Positions 1-8,102 of a stretch of 37,669 nt of DNA are shown here, one piece after another. Numbering within the stretch: position 1 is the first letter of the stretch; each line of letters opens with the position of its first letter. This DNA comes from Candidatus Aminicenantota bacterium (lineage in GTDB: Bacteria > Acidobacteriota > Aminicenantia > Aminicenantales > Aminicenantaceae), in NCBI GenBank assembly GCA_030614685.1, contig JAUWTO010000008.1, positions 1 through 37,669 on the forward strand, read 5' to 3'. Position numbers and translations under genes: made by a program. Below the pieces are notes generated by a model, which was given only the letters and a program-made list of their open reading frames with translations, did no database searches and was not told where the DNA came from.

Positions 1-1374
1 ATATACTGGCTGCATGAACGGACCGAGGAAGGCTGGCTCCTGGACTTGGCTGTAAAACTCCATGCTCAGGGATTCAACTGGATCGATTTCTATCGCCGCT
101 GGCCTTTGACCCAACCTACGCCCCAGGGAAAATGGACCTATATGGGGCATGTCGTCAACAATGCCATGGCGGTCAAGGCCCCAGCTTTATGGTGGCGCCT
201 GAGTGCTGAGGACAGGGACTTGGTCATGGTCCAGGAGATGATGCGACTCCAGGATCGCTATCATGGTCAGGTGACCGGGATGTTCACCGGTGACGAGTGT
301 TTTGCAGGGCGGAATCCCTCTCAGGGGACCGAGCTCTGTGCCGTCATGGAGTACATGTATTCCCTCGAGCTTCTGCTGTCTGTGACCGGAGAGTCGGAGT
401 ACGGGGACCGGCTGGAAAAGATTGCCTTCAATGCCCTTCCCGCCACCTTTACTCCGGATATGTGGGCCCACCAGTAGGACCAGCAGGTCAACCAGGTCGA
501 ATGCAGCATCAAGGAAAACCGACTCTGGACAACCAACGGCCCGGATTCCAATATCTACGGCCTGGAACCGAACTTCGGATGCTGCACCGCCAACCTCAGC
601 CAGGGTTGGCCCAAGTTTGCGGCGCACCTGTGGATGCGGAGCGGCGAAGGCAGAGGGCTGGCCGCCGCAGCTTACGCGCCCTGTGTCGTCCAGACGGTCA
701 TAGACGGAATTCCTGTAGAGATCGAGGTCGATACACAATATCCCTTCCGGGAAGACATCATGATCCGCGTGCGGGTGGAAGAGCCGGTGAGCTTCCCGCT
801 GCACCTGCGCATTCCGGGCTGGGCGGAGGAGGCGTCTCTTGCCGTCGGTGATGAGCTCCATGGGGACCTGGAGGCCGGGACGTTTCATCGGCTGGAACGG
901 AGGTGGGAAGGGGACGACCGCATACTGCTCCGTCTACCCATGCGTGCGAGGGCTTCCCGGCGTTACAACAACGCCATTGCGGTGGAAAGGGGCCCCCTGG
1001 TCTATGCTCTCAAGTTGGGGGAGGAGTGGAAACGGGTCAACACGGATCAGCCGCATCGGGAAATGCCGCATGGAGACTGGGAAGTCTACCCCACAACCTC
1101 CTGGAATTATGCCCTTGATCTGAGCGAGAAAACATTGGAACAGGATATCGAATTTAGCGAACATGCCATGGGCAAGATGCCTTTTTCGCCGGAAGGGGCT
1201 CCTGTTTCAGCAAGGGTCAAAGGCATGCTGCTGGCTCTATGGAAAATGGAGAACGGCTCAGCCGGCGAACTGCCTCGCTCCCCTGTGCAGGCAGAGGGGC
1301 CGCTCAAAGAGCTCACGCTGATTCCCTACGGCTGCACCAACATCCGGATTGCGGAGTTTCCCACTCTGCGATGA
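1..1374 (+). CDS. GH127 (DUF1680) beta-L-arabinofuranosidase-like protein, 5'-partial, one in-frame TAG
   Basis: The frame is open from base 1 to the TAG at 475-477, then continues in the same frame without another stop to TGA at 1372-1374, so the two ORF-track entries (46-477 and 634-1374) are one gene. The product resembles glycoside hydrolase family 127, retaining enzymes that remove terminal L-arabinofuranose and use a cysteine nucleophile at a zinc site. The expected ligand pattern lies on both sides of the TAG: ExC in GTELCAVMEY before it and the paired cysteines of NFGCCTANLSQG after it. A C-terminal beta-sandwich part follows (RIPGWAEEA, ERGPLVYALK). The TAG falls in AHQ-stop-DQQVNQV, where relatives, from memory, carry tyrosine. 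The N-terminus lies outside the window. Either the codon is read through or the gene is a recent pseudogene. The family call is firm; functionality is not. Confidence 0.85.
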
Positions 1375-1506
1375 AAGTATTTCAAGAAAGAGGGGGGGGC
1401 TGGCTGTTGGGGTTAGCGGGGCTTTGCTTTAAGGGAGGATCCTGCTCAGCCAGCAGAAACAGGACACTCATTTAGTCGCATAGTGGCAGTAAAAGTGAAT
1501 AAATAA

Positions 1507-2730
1507 ATGCCTAACGTCATTTCAGGTGCCGAGGTGTTCCTTGAGGACCATCTGGATCTGGTCGCCGGGCTAAGAGTGGGGCTCATCACCAATCCCAGCG
1601 GTGTCGACCGCCTCCGACGATCCATGATCGACCGCTTTGCCGGCCATCCCCGGATCTCCCTGGTCGCGCTGTTCAGCCCGGAGCACGGGATCAGGGGGGA
1701 TGCCGAGGCAGGGGAATACGTGCCCTTCGAGGTCGATGGAAAAACAGGCCTTCCGGTTTTCAGCCTCTATGGACAGCACCGATCGATCGAGCAGGACCAA
1801 CAGGACCGCCTGGACGAGATCATGCGCACATTCGATACCAGGGAGGAGGGGAAGGTCCCTGAGGAGGACATGATCGAGGGCCTGGATGTGCTGATTTTCG
1901 ATATCCAAGACGTGGGCACGCGCATCTACACCTATGCCGCTACCATGGCTTACTGCATGCGCGTGTGTGCACGGAGGGGCATTCGCTTTCTGGTGCTCGA
2001 CCGCCCCAATCCGATCAATGGCGTGACCATGGAGGGCCCGGTGCTGGAGTATCCTTCTTACAGCTCGTTCGTCGGCCTCTACCCGATCCCTCTCCGTCAT
2101 GGAATGACAGTGGGGGAGCTGGCGCTTCTTTTCAATGACCGCTTCTTAGAGCAGGAGGCCGACCTTACAGTCATTCCCCTGCGGGGCTGGGAGCGGGAGA
2201 TGTGGTTTGACGAGACCGGCCTCCCCTGGGTCCGGCCCTCTCCCAACCTGCCCACGCTGGCAGCGGCCACGGTCTATCCCGGTCAGGTGTTGTGGGAGGG
2301 GACCAACGCCTCGGAGGGCCGGGGCACGGCACGACCGTTCGAGCAGTGTGGATCCCCCTGGATCGAGGGGCAGTCACTGGCGGATCAACTCAATCGGCTG
2401 GCCCTGCCCGGAGTTCTTTTTCATGGGATTTGCTTCCGGCCAGGGTTCTCGAAGTTCGCGGGGGCGGAATGTTCCGGCATACGGCTGGAGATCACAAAGC
2501 GTGACCTATATCGGCCGCTGGACAGCACCCTTCATACCCTGGAAGCGGTGATGGAGCTCTACCCGGGACAGATGATGTTCCACGAGGATTACTTTGATAA
2601 GATCATGGGGACAGACAGGGTTCGACTGGCCCTGCAGGAAGGCATCCCCGTTGCGGAGATTGCATGTGAATTCGATGTCCCTCTGGCAGAGTTTGCGGAA
2701 CTCCGGAGGCCGCATCTGCTCTATTCCTGA
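1507..2730 (+). CDS. namZ: NamZ-like exo-beta-N-acetylmuramidase (DUF1343)
   Basis: A protein of 407 aa covering the whole DUF1343 family. NamZ enzymes release N-acetylmuramic acid from the non-reducing end of peptidoglycan fragments during cell-wall salvage. Recognisable blocks are GLITNPSGVD near the N-terminus, FSPEHGIRGDAEAG, DIQDVGTRIYTY, LDRPNPINGV, PLRHGMTVGELA and EGTNASEGRGTARPFE. The protein starts directly in the catalytic domain. No signal peptide is visible, and a TAA codon lies immediately upstream in frame, so the start cannot be extended. No convincing Shine-Dalgarno sequence precedes ATG 1507. It follows the GH127 gene on the same strand after about 130 bp, which hints at a carbohydrate or peptidoglycan scavenging role. 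An intracellular enzyme acting on imported muropeptides would fit the missing signal. Confidence 0.87.
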   Translation: MPNVISGAEVFLEDHLDLVAGLRVGLITNPSGVDRLRRSMIDRFAGHPRISLVALFSPEHGIRGDAEAGEYVPFEVDGKTGLPVFSLYGQHRSIEQDQQDRLDEIMRTFDTREEGKVPEEDMIEGLDVLIFDIQDVGTRIYTYAATMAYCMRVCARRGIRFLVLDRPNPINGVTMEGPVLEYPSYSSFVGLYPIPLRHGMTVGELALLFNDRFLEQEADLTVIPLRGWEREMWFDETGLPWVRPSPNLPTLAAATVYPGQVLWEGTNASEGRGTARPFEQCGSPWIEGQSLADQLNRLALPGVLFHGICFRPGFSKFAGAECSGIRLEITKRDLYRPLDSTLHTLEAVMELYPGQMMFHEDYFDKIMGTDRVRLALQEGIPVAEIACEFDVPLAEFAELRRPHLLYS

Positions 2731-2743
2731 TCAGCGCGATCAG
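2727..2743 (+). other. Small hairpin overlapping the namZ stop codon
   Basis: CTGATC-agcgc-GATCAG is a perfect 6-bp stem with a 5-nt loop that includes the TGA stop. It is followed only by TTCC rather than a real T-run, so it is at best a weak transcription end. Confidence 0.25.
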
Positions 2744-2941
2744 TTCCTGAGGATCGTTCCCCAAAGCATAATCTTCATTGGGAGTTCCATACAGCAACCA
2801 CCACGATTATGAATCCAAGAGAATGCACGGATCGAGATTTCGGTGAGAGATTGATTTTTTCGAGGGGCAGGATTATCATTCCTTATGAATGGACCGCAGA
2901 GAGGCCAAACGGCATCAAATCTTGTTAGGGAAAAAGGGACA

Positions 2942-3151
2942 ATGAGTCGTTTGATCACAGTCGTGGATGACGAGCCCGACATTCTGGAACTGGTCCGGCT
3001 CCACCTCAAGAGAGCGGGGCACCTGGAGCGGATCGCCGATCATGCCACCAATATCTCCGAAGATGTGATCTATCTCGTCAAGGGAAAGAGCATCAAACAC
3101 CACTGCGAGACCCGCGACTTCAGCCAAACGGGCACTCGGGAAATCGAGTAG
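2942..3151 (+). pseudogene. Chimeric remnant: PhoB-like receiver N-terminus fused to PhoU C-terminus
   Basis: The 69-codon frame begins MSRLITVVDDEPDILELVRL, the first strand and helix of a PhoB-type response-regulator receiver domain including the acidic DDE pocket. After KRAGH it changes abruptly into LERIADHATNISEDVIYLV, the signature last helix of PhoU, the phosphate-transport regulator. The rest of the receiver domain (phospho-acceptor Asp, Lys), the DNA-binding domain and most of PhoU are absent. The simplest reading is one in-frame deletion between a phoB-like gene and a downstream phoU, removing whatever lay between (in related genomes often phoR and pst transport genes). The frame ends in TAG. 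A functional mini-protein cannot be excluded but is unlikely, since neither domain is complete. Confidence 0.75.
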
Positions 3152-3219
3152 TCCCCAAAAAACGCTCCCTCCTCATGTTGGCTCAATAGGTAATCCAGCT
3201 GGGATGCATCCTGATGACG

Positions 3220-3249
3220 TTGTATCCTCGCTGACAGGTATGCTATAAT
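3220..3249 (+). promoter_or_regulatory. Extended -10 sigma70-type promoter for dsrC
   Basis: TGCTATAAT at 3241-3249 is a perfect extended -10 (TGnTATAAT). A poor -35 (TTGTAT, 3220-3225) lies 18 bp upstream, as is common when the -10 is extended. Transcription would start about 20-25 bases before the dsrC ATG, just upstream of its AAGGAG ribosome-binding site. Confidence 0.55.
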
Positions 3250-3278
3250 CCCGGACTAATTTTGCGAAGGAGCCGATC

Positions 3279-3599
3279 ATGCCTGAGATAGAAGCTAAAG
3301 GACAAACAATCCAGCTCAATGAAGAGGGTTTCATGCAGAATCCGGAGGAATGGAGCGAGGAGGCTGCCCTTGCCCTGGCCAAAGCTGAAGAGGATTTGGA
3401 CTCTCTGACCGCCGAACATTGGTCTGTGATCCATTACATCCGGGAATACTATGAAGAGAAGAAACTTGCACCCATGGTGCGCAAAGTGTGTAAGGGCTCG
3501 GGGCTCTCTTTGACCAGGATATTCGAGCTCTTTCCCTCCGGCCCGGCCAAAGGTGCGTGCAAGCTGGCAGGCCTGCCCAAACCCGACGGCTGCGTCTAA
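3279..3599 (+). CDS. dsrC: DsrC, sulfur-carrier substrate protein of dissimilatory sulfite reductase
   Basis: A 106-aa protein of the DsrC/TusE/RspA family. DsrC carries sulfite-derived sulfur as a trisulfide between two C-terminal cysteines and passes electrons from the membrane DsrMK(JOP) complex to sulfite reduction. Both cysteines are present in GACKLAGLPKPDGCV: the penultimate Cys and one eleven residues before it. This separates true DsrC from TusE-type proteins, which have only the former. The family core EEWSEEAALALA and HWSVIHYIREYY are visible. AAGGAG lies 7 nt before ATG 3279. The next two genes encode a membrane cytochrome b and a DsrK/TmcB-like protein, natural redox partners for the disulfide or trisulfide form. 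This is the strongest marker of sulfur-based respiration in the window. Confidence 0.94.
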   Translation: MPEIEAKGQTIQLNEEGFMQNPEEWSEEAALALAKAEEDLDSLTAEHWSVIHYIREYYEEKKLAPMVRKVCKGSGLSLTRIFELFPSGPAKGACKLAGLPKPDGCV

Positions 3600-3610
3600 C
3601 AGACTGCAAG

Positions 3611-4249
3611 ATGGAAACCGCTCTGGTCGTGGGAGTCATCGGTGCCGCCCTTTTATGCGGTTCTGCGCTGGTTTTACTGGTTTTAAACACCCTGTCATTC
3701 GGAAAAGGAGACACCTTCGCGGTTTCCCGAGGCGATACAGGTAAAGGGATTCTTTATGCCTTCGGACAGGGCATGATGCCGTGGGAGAAGGAGAGTGCCC
3801 GCCGACATCTCATAACCTACACGGCCGGATTCCTGTACCATTTTGGGATCTTTGCGGCATTATTCTGGCTTATTCTCCAGATCGCATCCCTGAATGCAGG
3901 AGGGTTCGTGATAAGCGCTCTCCAAGTGTTGACGGGTGTCGGGCTGCTTGCGGGATCGGGGCTGTTCCTGAAGCGCTGCTTTCGGCCCATGATGCGGAGC
4001 ATAAGCTGTCCTGATGACTACATCGCCAATCTGCTGGTCGATATTTTTATGGGAGCGGCGCTCGTCAGTATGTTTTTTCACGGGCTCAAAGCGCCTTTGT
4101 ACGCTGTGGCCATGCTGCTTTTCCTCTATATCCCTCTAGGCAAGATCCGGCATTGCATTTTCTTTTTTTACAGCCGGATTCTTTTCGGACGTTTTTTTGG
4201 CAAGCGTGGTGTTTTCCCGCGCTCGAATGATCCCTATCGCCAGGCGTGA
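3611..4249 (+). CDS. NarI-family membrane cytochrome b (DsrM/TmcC-like)
   Basis: A 212-aa integral membrane protein starting at ATG 3611; the longer ORF-track start would overlap dsrC. Five hydrophobic segments are visible, at roughly residues 3-25, 52-75, 78-98, 110-130 and 135-152. Histidines suited to heme b ligation occur in YHFGIFAALF, FFHGLKAP and KIRHCIFFFYSR. The last block resembles the end of the NarI-like domain of DsrM and TmcC. In this family the subunit oxidises menaquinol and hands electrons to a cytoplasmic DsrK/TmcB/HdrD partner, which is encoded 2 bp downstream. No clear ribosome-binding site is seen, suggesting coupling to dsrC 11 bp upstream. DsrM versus TmcC cannot be settled without phylogeny; the short length favours the minimal NarI-like form. 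Confidence 0.78.
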   Translation: METALVVGVIGAALLCGSALVLLVLNTLSFGKGDTFAVSRGDTGKGILYAFGQGMMPWEKESARRHLITYTAGFLYHFGIFAALFWLILQIASLNAGGFVISALQVLTGVGLLAGSGLFLKRCFRPMMRSISCPDDYIANLLVDIFMGAALVSMFFHGLKAPLYAVAMLLFLYIPLGKIRHCIFFFYSRILFGRFFGKRGVFPRSNDPYRQA

Positions 4250-4251
4250 CC

Positions 4252-5592
4252 ATGCCGCAATCTGAAAAACCAGAGATGACCTTAGAAGACAAGGTGAAGT
4301 CCCTTACCTCAAGGGACCGGGAGCGCATCCTGGAGGTTTTCAAGGCCAGCCTCACACATGAATATGCGGCCTTTCTTCAGACCTGCGCCCACTGCGGGTT
4401 GTGTGCCGATTCCTGTCATTACTACCTTACCCAAAAGGACCCCAAGTCGATCCCCGCCTTTAAACTCCATCAGATCACGAAGGTATACAAAAAGAACTTT
4501 GACCTCATAGGCCGCAAGCTGCCTACCCTGGTGGGTGCTGAGGAACTCAGCAATGAGCTGATCGAGGAATGGGTGGACACTCTGTTCGGCCGCTGCAGCC
4601 TATGCGGCCGCTGCGGGATCAACTGCACCATGGGGATCAACATCCCTTACCTTATCCGGACGGCTCGAGGAGCCTTGGCGGCGGTAGGGCTCGTTCCTCC
4701 TGGGCTTCAGTCCACGGTCGACACAGCGGTGGAAAAGGGAAACAACATGGGGATTTCCCAGGAGGACTGGTTGGAAACGGTCGAGTGGCTGGAGGAGGAA
4801 CTGCAGAAGGATGTGGGCGATCCGGAAGCCAAGCTGCCCCTGGATAAATCCGGTGCACGCTGTATGTATACGATCAATCCGCGGGAAGCGATGTTCTTCC
4901 CCTTGTCTATAACAGCGGCTGGGAAGATCTTTTACGCCGCAGGTGAAGACTGGACCTTTTCCTCAAAGAATTACGATGTAACCAACTACGGCCTATACAA
5001 CGGGGATGACGAGGCGGCCGGGATCATGTCCGGCCGGTTGGTACAGGCACTGGAGGAGTTGAACTGCCGGGAATTGATTCTGGCCGAATGCGGGCATGGA
5101 TTCAATTCAAATCGTTGGGAAGCCCCGGAATGGTTGAGCCGGCGCTACGGATTCCCCGTAAACAGTATCCTCCAGCTAATAGCGGATTATATCCGGACAG
5201 GCCGGATCAAGCTTGATCCGGCGCGCAATCAAAAGACCGTAACCCTCCATGATCCATGCAACCTGGTGCGACTGGGAGGAATCGTAGAAGAGCAGCGATT
5301 CATTCTCCGTCACAGTGTCAAAAACCTGGTCGAAATGTATCCCAATCGTGAAAAAAACTACTGTTGTGGAGGAGGCGGAGGACAGCTGGCCATGACGCGC
5401 TTCGCAGAAAGGCGCCTTGAAGTGGGCCGGATCAAAGCCGATCAGATCAAGGCCACCGGGGCCGAGGTGGTGGTCACACCCTGCCACAACTGCATTGACC
5501 AACTAATGGAGCTTAACAAACACTACAAGCTGAATGTCGAGATCAAGACAGTGAGCGAGATCGTAGCCAACGCTCTTGTCATTCAGGATTGA
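4252..5592 (+). CDS. DsrK/TmcB/HdrD-like iron-sulfur heterodisulfide reductase-type protein
   Basis: A 446-aa cytoplasmic protein. Two [4Fe-4S] ferredoxin motifs occur: CAHCGLCADSC (about residues 45-55) and CSLCGRCGINC (about 115-125). The C-terminal half carries the CCG-type domain: LAECGHGFNS as a degenerate first block, then HDPCNLVR, NYCCGGGGG and TPCHNC, which together build the catalytic cluster of HdrD, DsrK and TmcB. Such proteins reduce a disulfide or trisulfide (here plausibly DsrC) with electrons from the membrane cytochrome encoded immediately upstream. ATG 4252 lies 2 bp after the stop of that gene (TGACCATG); the ORF-track GTG at 4246 would overlap it. No cytochrome c subunit gene (TmcA or DsrJ) or DsrO/DsrP gene is present, so this is a minimal two-subunit module with its own DsrC. 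Confidence 0.87.
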   Translation: MPQSEKPEMTLEDKVKSLTSRDRERILEVFKASLTHEYAAFLQTCAHCGLCADSCHYYLTQKDPKSIPAFKLHQITKVYKKNFDLIGRKLPTLVGAEELSNELIEEWVDTLFGRCSLCGRCGINCTMGINIPYLIRTARGALAAVGLVPPGLQSTVDTAVEKGNNMGISQEDWLETVEWLEEELQKDVGDPEAKLPLDKSGARCMYTINPREAMFFPLSITAAGKIFYAAGEDWTFSSKNYDVTNYGLYNGDDEAAGIMSGRLVQALEELNCRELILAECGHGFNSNRWEAPEWLSRRYGFPVNSILQLIADYIRTGRIKLDPARNQKTVTLHDPCNLVRLGGIVEEQRFILRHSVKNLVEMYPNREKNYCCGGGGGQLAMTRFAERRLEVGRIKADQIKATGAEVVVTPCHNCIDQLMELNKHYKLNVEIKTVSEIVANALVIQD

Positions 5593-5709
5593 CTTTCTCG
5601 AATCTTTTATCAAATCCCTCGGCTGAATCAATTAATCCGATGAAAACCATCGGTACTCTGGTAATTTACAGACGATTGTGCTACATTCCCCGAAAAAGCA
5701 GGAGACAAC

Positions 5710-6768
5710 ATGGCAAAGGTCTATGAGAACATCCTGGAACTGATCGGCCACACGCCCATGGTTAAGCTCAGCCGGATCAAGGGAGACTTGAAGGCGAACA
5801 TCCTGGCGAAACTCGAATTCTATAATCCCACCGGGAGCGTCAAGGATAGGATCGCCCTAAGCATGATCGAGGAAGCGGAAAAGCAGGGGATCCTAAAGAA
5901 AGGAGACTGCATCGTGGAACCCACGAGTGGGAACACGGGTACCAGCTTGGCCCTGGTCTGCGCACTGAAGGGATACCGCATGATCGCGGTCATGCCAGGC
6001 GAGATGAGCCAGGAGCGCAAGGACATGATGACCGCCTTCGGGGCAGAACTGGAACTGGTCCCCAGCCAGGGCGAGGCCGAACCCGGGACCTTTGCTCTCG
6101 AGGATCTGGAGGCGACCCTGGCCCGGGCCGTGGAGCTTGCGGCCCAACCAGGCCACTACATGCCCAATCAGTTTGCCAATCCCAGCAATACCCTCGCGCA
6201 TGAGACCACCACGGCCGAGGAAATCTGGTCTCAGACCGGAGGACGGATTGATGCCTTTGTGGCAGGCGTCGGTACCTCCGGGACGGCCATGGGTGTCAGC
6301 CGGGGGCTGAAGCGGAGGCATCCAAAAATTAAGATCTATGTCATCGAGCCGAAAAATTCGGCGGTAATCTCTGGTGATGAACCTGGTCACCACCGGATCC
6401 AGGGGATAGGGGAGGGCTTCATCCCGGAGCTCTATGACCATTCTTTTAGTGATGGGGTGGTCAAGGTGTCGGATATCGAGGCCAAGGCGACCGCCTGCCG
6501 CCTTGCCCGGGTGGAGGGGATCTTCTGCGGGTATTCATCCGGCGCCAATGTGTTCGCCAGCCTTCAGGTTGCTGAAGAACTTGGCGCAGGTAAGACCATC
6601 GTCACGGTCATTCCGGATACAGGGATGAAATATCTAAGCACGGAACTCTTCCGGCGCAGCCCGGAAATCTGCTCCATCCACTGCTGCACATTAAAGAGCG
6701 ATGAAGCACGGGAGGAGTGTCTGCGTGCGCAGGGAGCTGCACGCTGCTGCGTACTGGAACCGTGCTGA
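5710..6768 (+). CDS. cysK: Cysteine synthase (O-acetylserine sulfhydrylase) with cysteine-rich C-terminal tail
   Basis: A 352-aa fold-type II PLP enzyme that makes cysteine from O-acetylserine and sulfide. The PLP lysine is K45 in NPTGSVKDR. EPTSGNTGTS binds substrate and GVGTSGTAMG holds the cofactor phosphate. The catalytic core ends around TGMKYLSTELF, where most CysK proteins stop. Here about 37 further residues follow with seven cysteines (EIC, HCC, EEC, RCC, EPC), which I do not recognise from standard CysK or CBS proteins. AGGAG sits 6 nt before ATG 5710. The stop codon is separated by one base from the stop of the convergent cysteine desulfurase gene, so cysteine-making and cysteine-breaking genes meet tail to tail. 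The core function is secure; the tail is unexplained. Confidence 0.9.
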   Translation: MAKVYENILELIGHTPMVKLSRIKGDLKANILAKLEFYNPTGSVKDRIALSMIEEAEKQGILKKGDCIVEPTSGNTGTSLALVCALKGYRMIAVMPGEMSQERKDMMTAFGAELELVPSQGEAEPGTFALEDLEATLARAVELAAQPGHYMPNQFANPSNTLAHETTTAEEIWSQTGGRIDAFVAGVGTSGTAMGVSRGLKRRHPKIKIYVIEPKNSAVISGDEPGHHRIQGIGEGFIPELYDHSFSDGVVKVSDIEAKATACRLARVEGIFCGYSSGANVFASLQVAEELGAGKTIVTVIPDTGMKYLSTELFRRSPEICSIHCCTLKSDEAREECLRAQGAARCCVLEPC

Positions 6769-6769
6769 T

Positions 6770-7939
6770 CTACTGCCTCTTTCTCTGCATCTCAGCGATC
6801 TCGGCCACAGCTTTGATCGCTGTCTGGATGTGGGCTTCGGTGTTGAAGGGGCCGATGCCGAAGCGCACCCCCCCATGGATCTCCGATGTACCCAGTCGCT
6901 CGTGCACCAGGGGCGCGCAGTGCAGCCCCGTGCGGCATGCGATGTTGTAATCCACGTCCAGCAGAGTGCCTGTATTCAGGGCTTCCATCCCGTCCACATT
7001 GAAGAGCAGCACGGCGATGTGATCGGTCAGGTCTTCCTGGCAGTACAGAGTGATTCCTTCGATCGCGGCCAGGCCGTCGCGCAGCATGCGGTTGAGCCTC
7101 GTCTCAAGGCCATGGATGTTATCCAATCCCTTCTGTTCCACCCATTCCAGCCCTGCTTTCAGACCTGCGATCCCCAGGGTGTTGGGAGTGCCGTACTCCA
7201 GACGATAGGGGTATTCATACAGGTGCGTCTTAACCGCGGATCGGACGCCAGTCCCACCTGCGCGGGTGTGCCGGATCTCTATGCCTTCGCGCACATAAAG
7301 GCCGCCGATCCCGGTCGGCCCCAGCAGAGACTTGTGCCCGGTGAAGGCAACGACATCCATGTTCAGGTCTTCCATGTCCACCGGGATTTTTCCTACGGTC
7401 TGGGAGGCATCGACGGCCATGGGAATCCCGTTTTCCCGGCACAACCGCCCGATCTCTTTAACAGGCTGGATGGTCCCGATCACATTGGAGGCGTGGTTCA
7501 CCATGACGAGCCTGGTGTTGGGCTTGAATTTTTTCTTAAAATCGTCAGGGTCCACAAAACCCTTATCATCGAAGGGGATGTGGTCGAGCTCCACCCCGTT
7601 GAATTTCCAGAGATGATACAGAGGCCGGAGTACGGAGTTATGCTCGATGGTGGTGGTGATGGCATGATCCCCCTTTTCCAGCATTCCGAAGGCGATGAGG
7701 TTTAGGGCATCGGTCGAGTTGTAGGAAAAACACAGCCGATCAGGGTCTGTGCCATTGAAAAATTTGGTCAAGGCCTTACGGGTATCCTCGACTACCTCGC
7801 CCGCTTCCATACATATGTCGTAGCCCGATCGGCCCGGGTTGACTCCGAGCTTCCGGTAGAATTCGTCCATATACGTATAGACCTCTTCCGGTTTGGGGTA
7901 GGATGTCGCTCCGCTGTCCAGGTAGATAAATTCGCTCAT
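6770..7939 (-). CDS. Cysteine desulfurase family protein (class V aminotransferase fold)
   Basis: A 389-aa PLP protein of the SufS/CsdA-like cysteine desulfurase family (the variant resembling TIGR01977). It would remove sulfur from cysteine for iron-sulfur cluster or other thiolation pathways. Visible signatures are YLDSGATSYPKPEEV at the N-terminus, VDASQTVGKIPVDM, the PLP lysine in FTGHKSLLGPTG, and GLHCAPLVHE, whose cysteine is the likely persulfide carrier, followed by GGVRFGIGPFNTE. Start ATG 7939 was chosen because CGGAGG lies just upstream and matches the family start MSEFIYLD; the ORF-track start adds 19 unsupported residues. It terminates with TAG, one of only two intact genes here that do. 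The specific sulfur acceptor is unknown; no scaffold gene is adjacent. Confidence 0.88.
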   Translation of the reverse strand: MSEFIYLDSGATSYPKPEEVYTYMDEFYRKLGVNPGRSGYDICMEAGEVVEDTRKALTKFFNGTDPDRLCFSYNSTDALNLIAFGMLEKGDHAITTTIEHNSVLRPLYHLWKFNGVELDHIPFDDKGFVDPDDFKKKFKPNTRLVMVNHASNVIGTIQPVKEIGRLCRENGIPMAVDASQTVGKIPVDMEDLNMDVVAFTGHKSLLGPTGIGGLYVREGIEIRHTRAGGTGVRSAVKTHLYEYPYRLEYGTPNTLGIAGLKAGLEWVEQKGLDNIHGLETRLNRMLRDGLAAIEGITLYCQEDLTDHIAVLLFNVDGMEALNTGTLLDVDYNIACRTGLHCAPLVHERLGTSEIHGGVRFGIGPFNTEAHIQTAIKAVAEIAEMQRKRQ

Positions 7940-8041
7940 ATCAGCCTCCGTATGAATAAAAAACCTATATCCAAGGGAATAAATGCCAAGTTTCACATGT
8001 TAAAAAAAAACCGTCTTAAAATCAAACGTTTTCCCTAAAAT

Positions 8042-8071
8042 TTGACAGGACTTTCCTACTTGGCATAGAAT
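8042..8071 (+). promoter_or_regulatory. Sigma70-type promoter upstream of the D-aminoacylase-like gene
   Basis: A perfect -35 TTGACA (8042-8047) is followed after 18 bp by TAGAAT (8066-8071, 5 of 6 to consensus). The predicted start lies about 25 bases before ATG 8103, which has AAGGAG seven bases upstream. Expression signals of the TAG-interrupted gene therefore look intact. Confidence 0.6.
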
Positions 8072-8102
8072 TTATATCTTTAGAAGACATAAGGAGAGCG
8101 CT

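Noticed and set aside
187-888. Minus-strand ORF of 233 aa across the GH127 TAG
   Set aside because: Shadow of the GH127 frame; no recognisable motifs, and the GH127 motifs on both sides explain the region.
1399-1456. Inverted repeats GCTGGCTG/CAGCCAGC between GH127 and namZ
   Set aside because: A 40-nt loop and a competing small hairpin, no T-run; could be chance in a G-rich spacer.
6701-7705. Plus-strand ORF of 334 aa
   Set aside because: It is the antisense shadow of the cysteine desulfurase; the composition is unlike a real protein and no motif is present.
8061-8076. Sigma54-like TGGCAT upstream of the D-aminoacylase gene
   Set aside because: The required GC of the -12 element is missing; a good sigma70 promoter overlaps.
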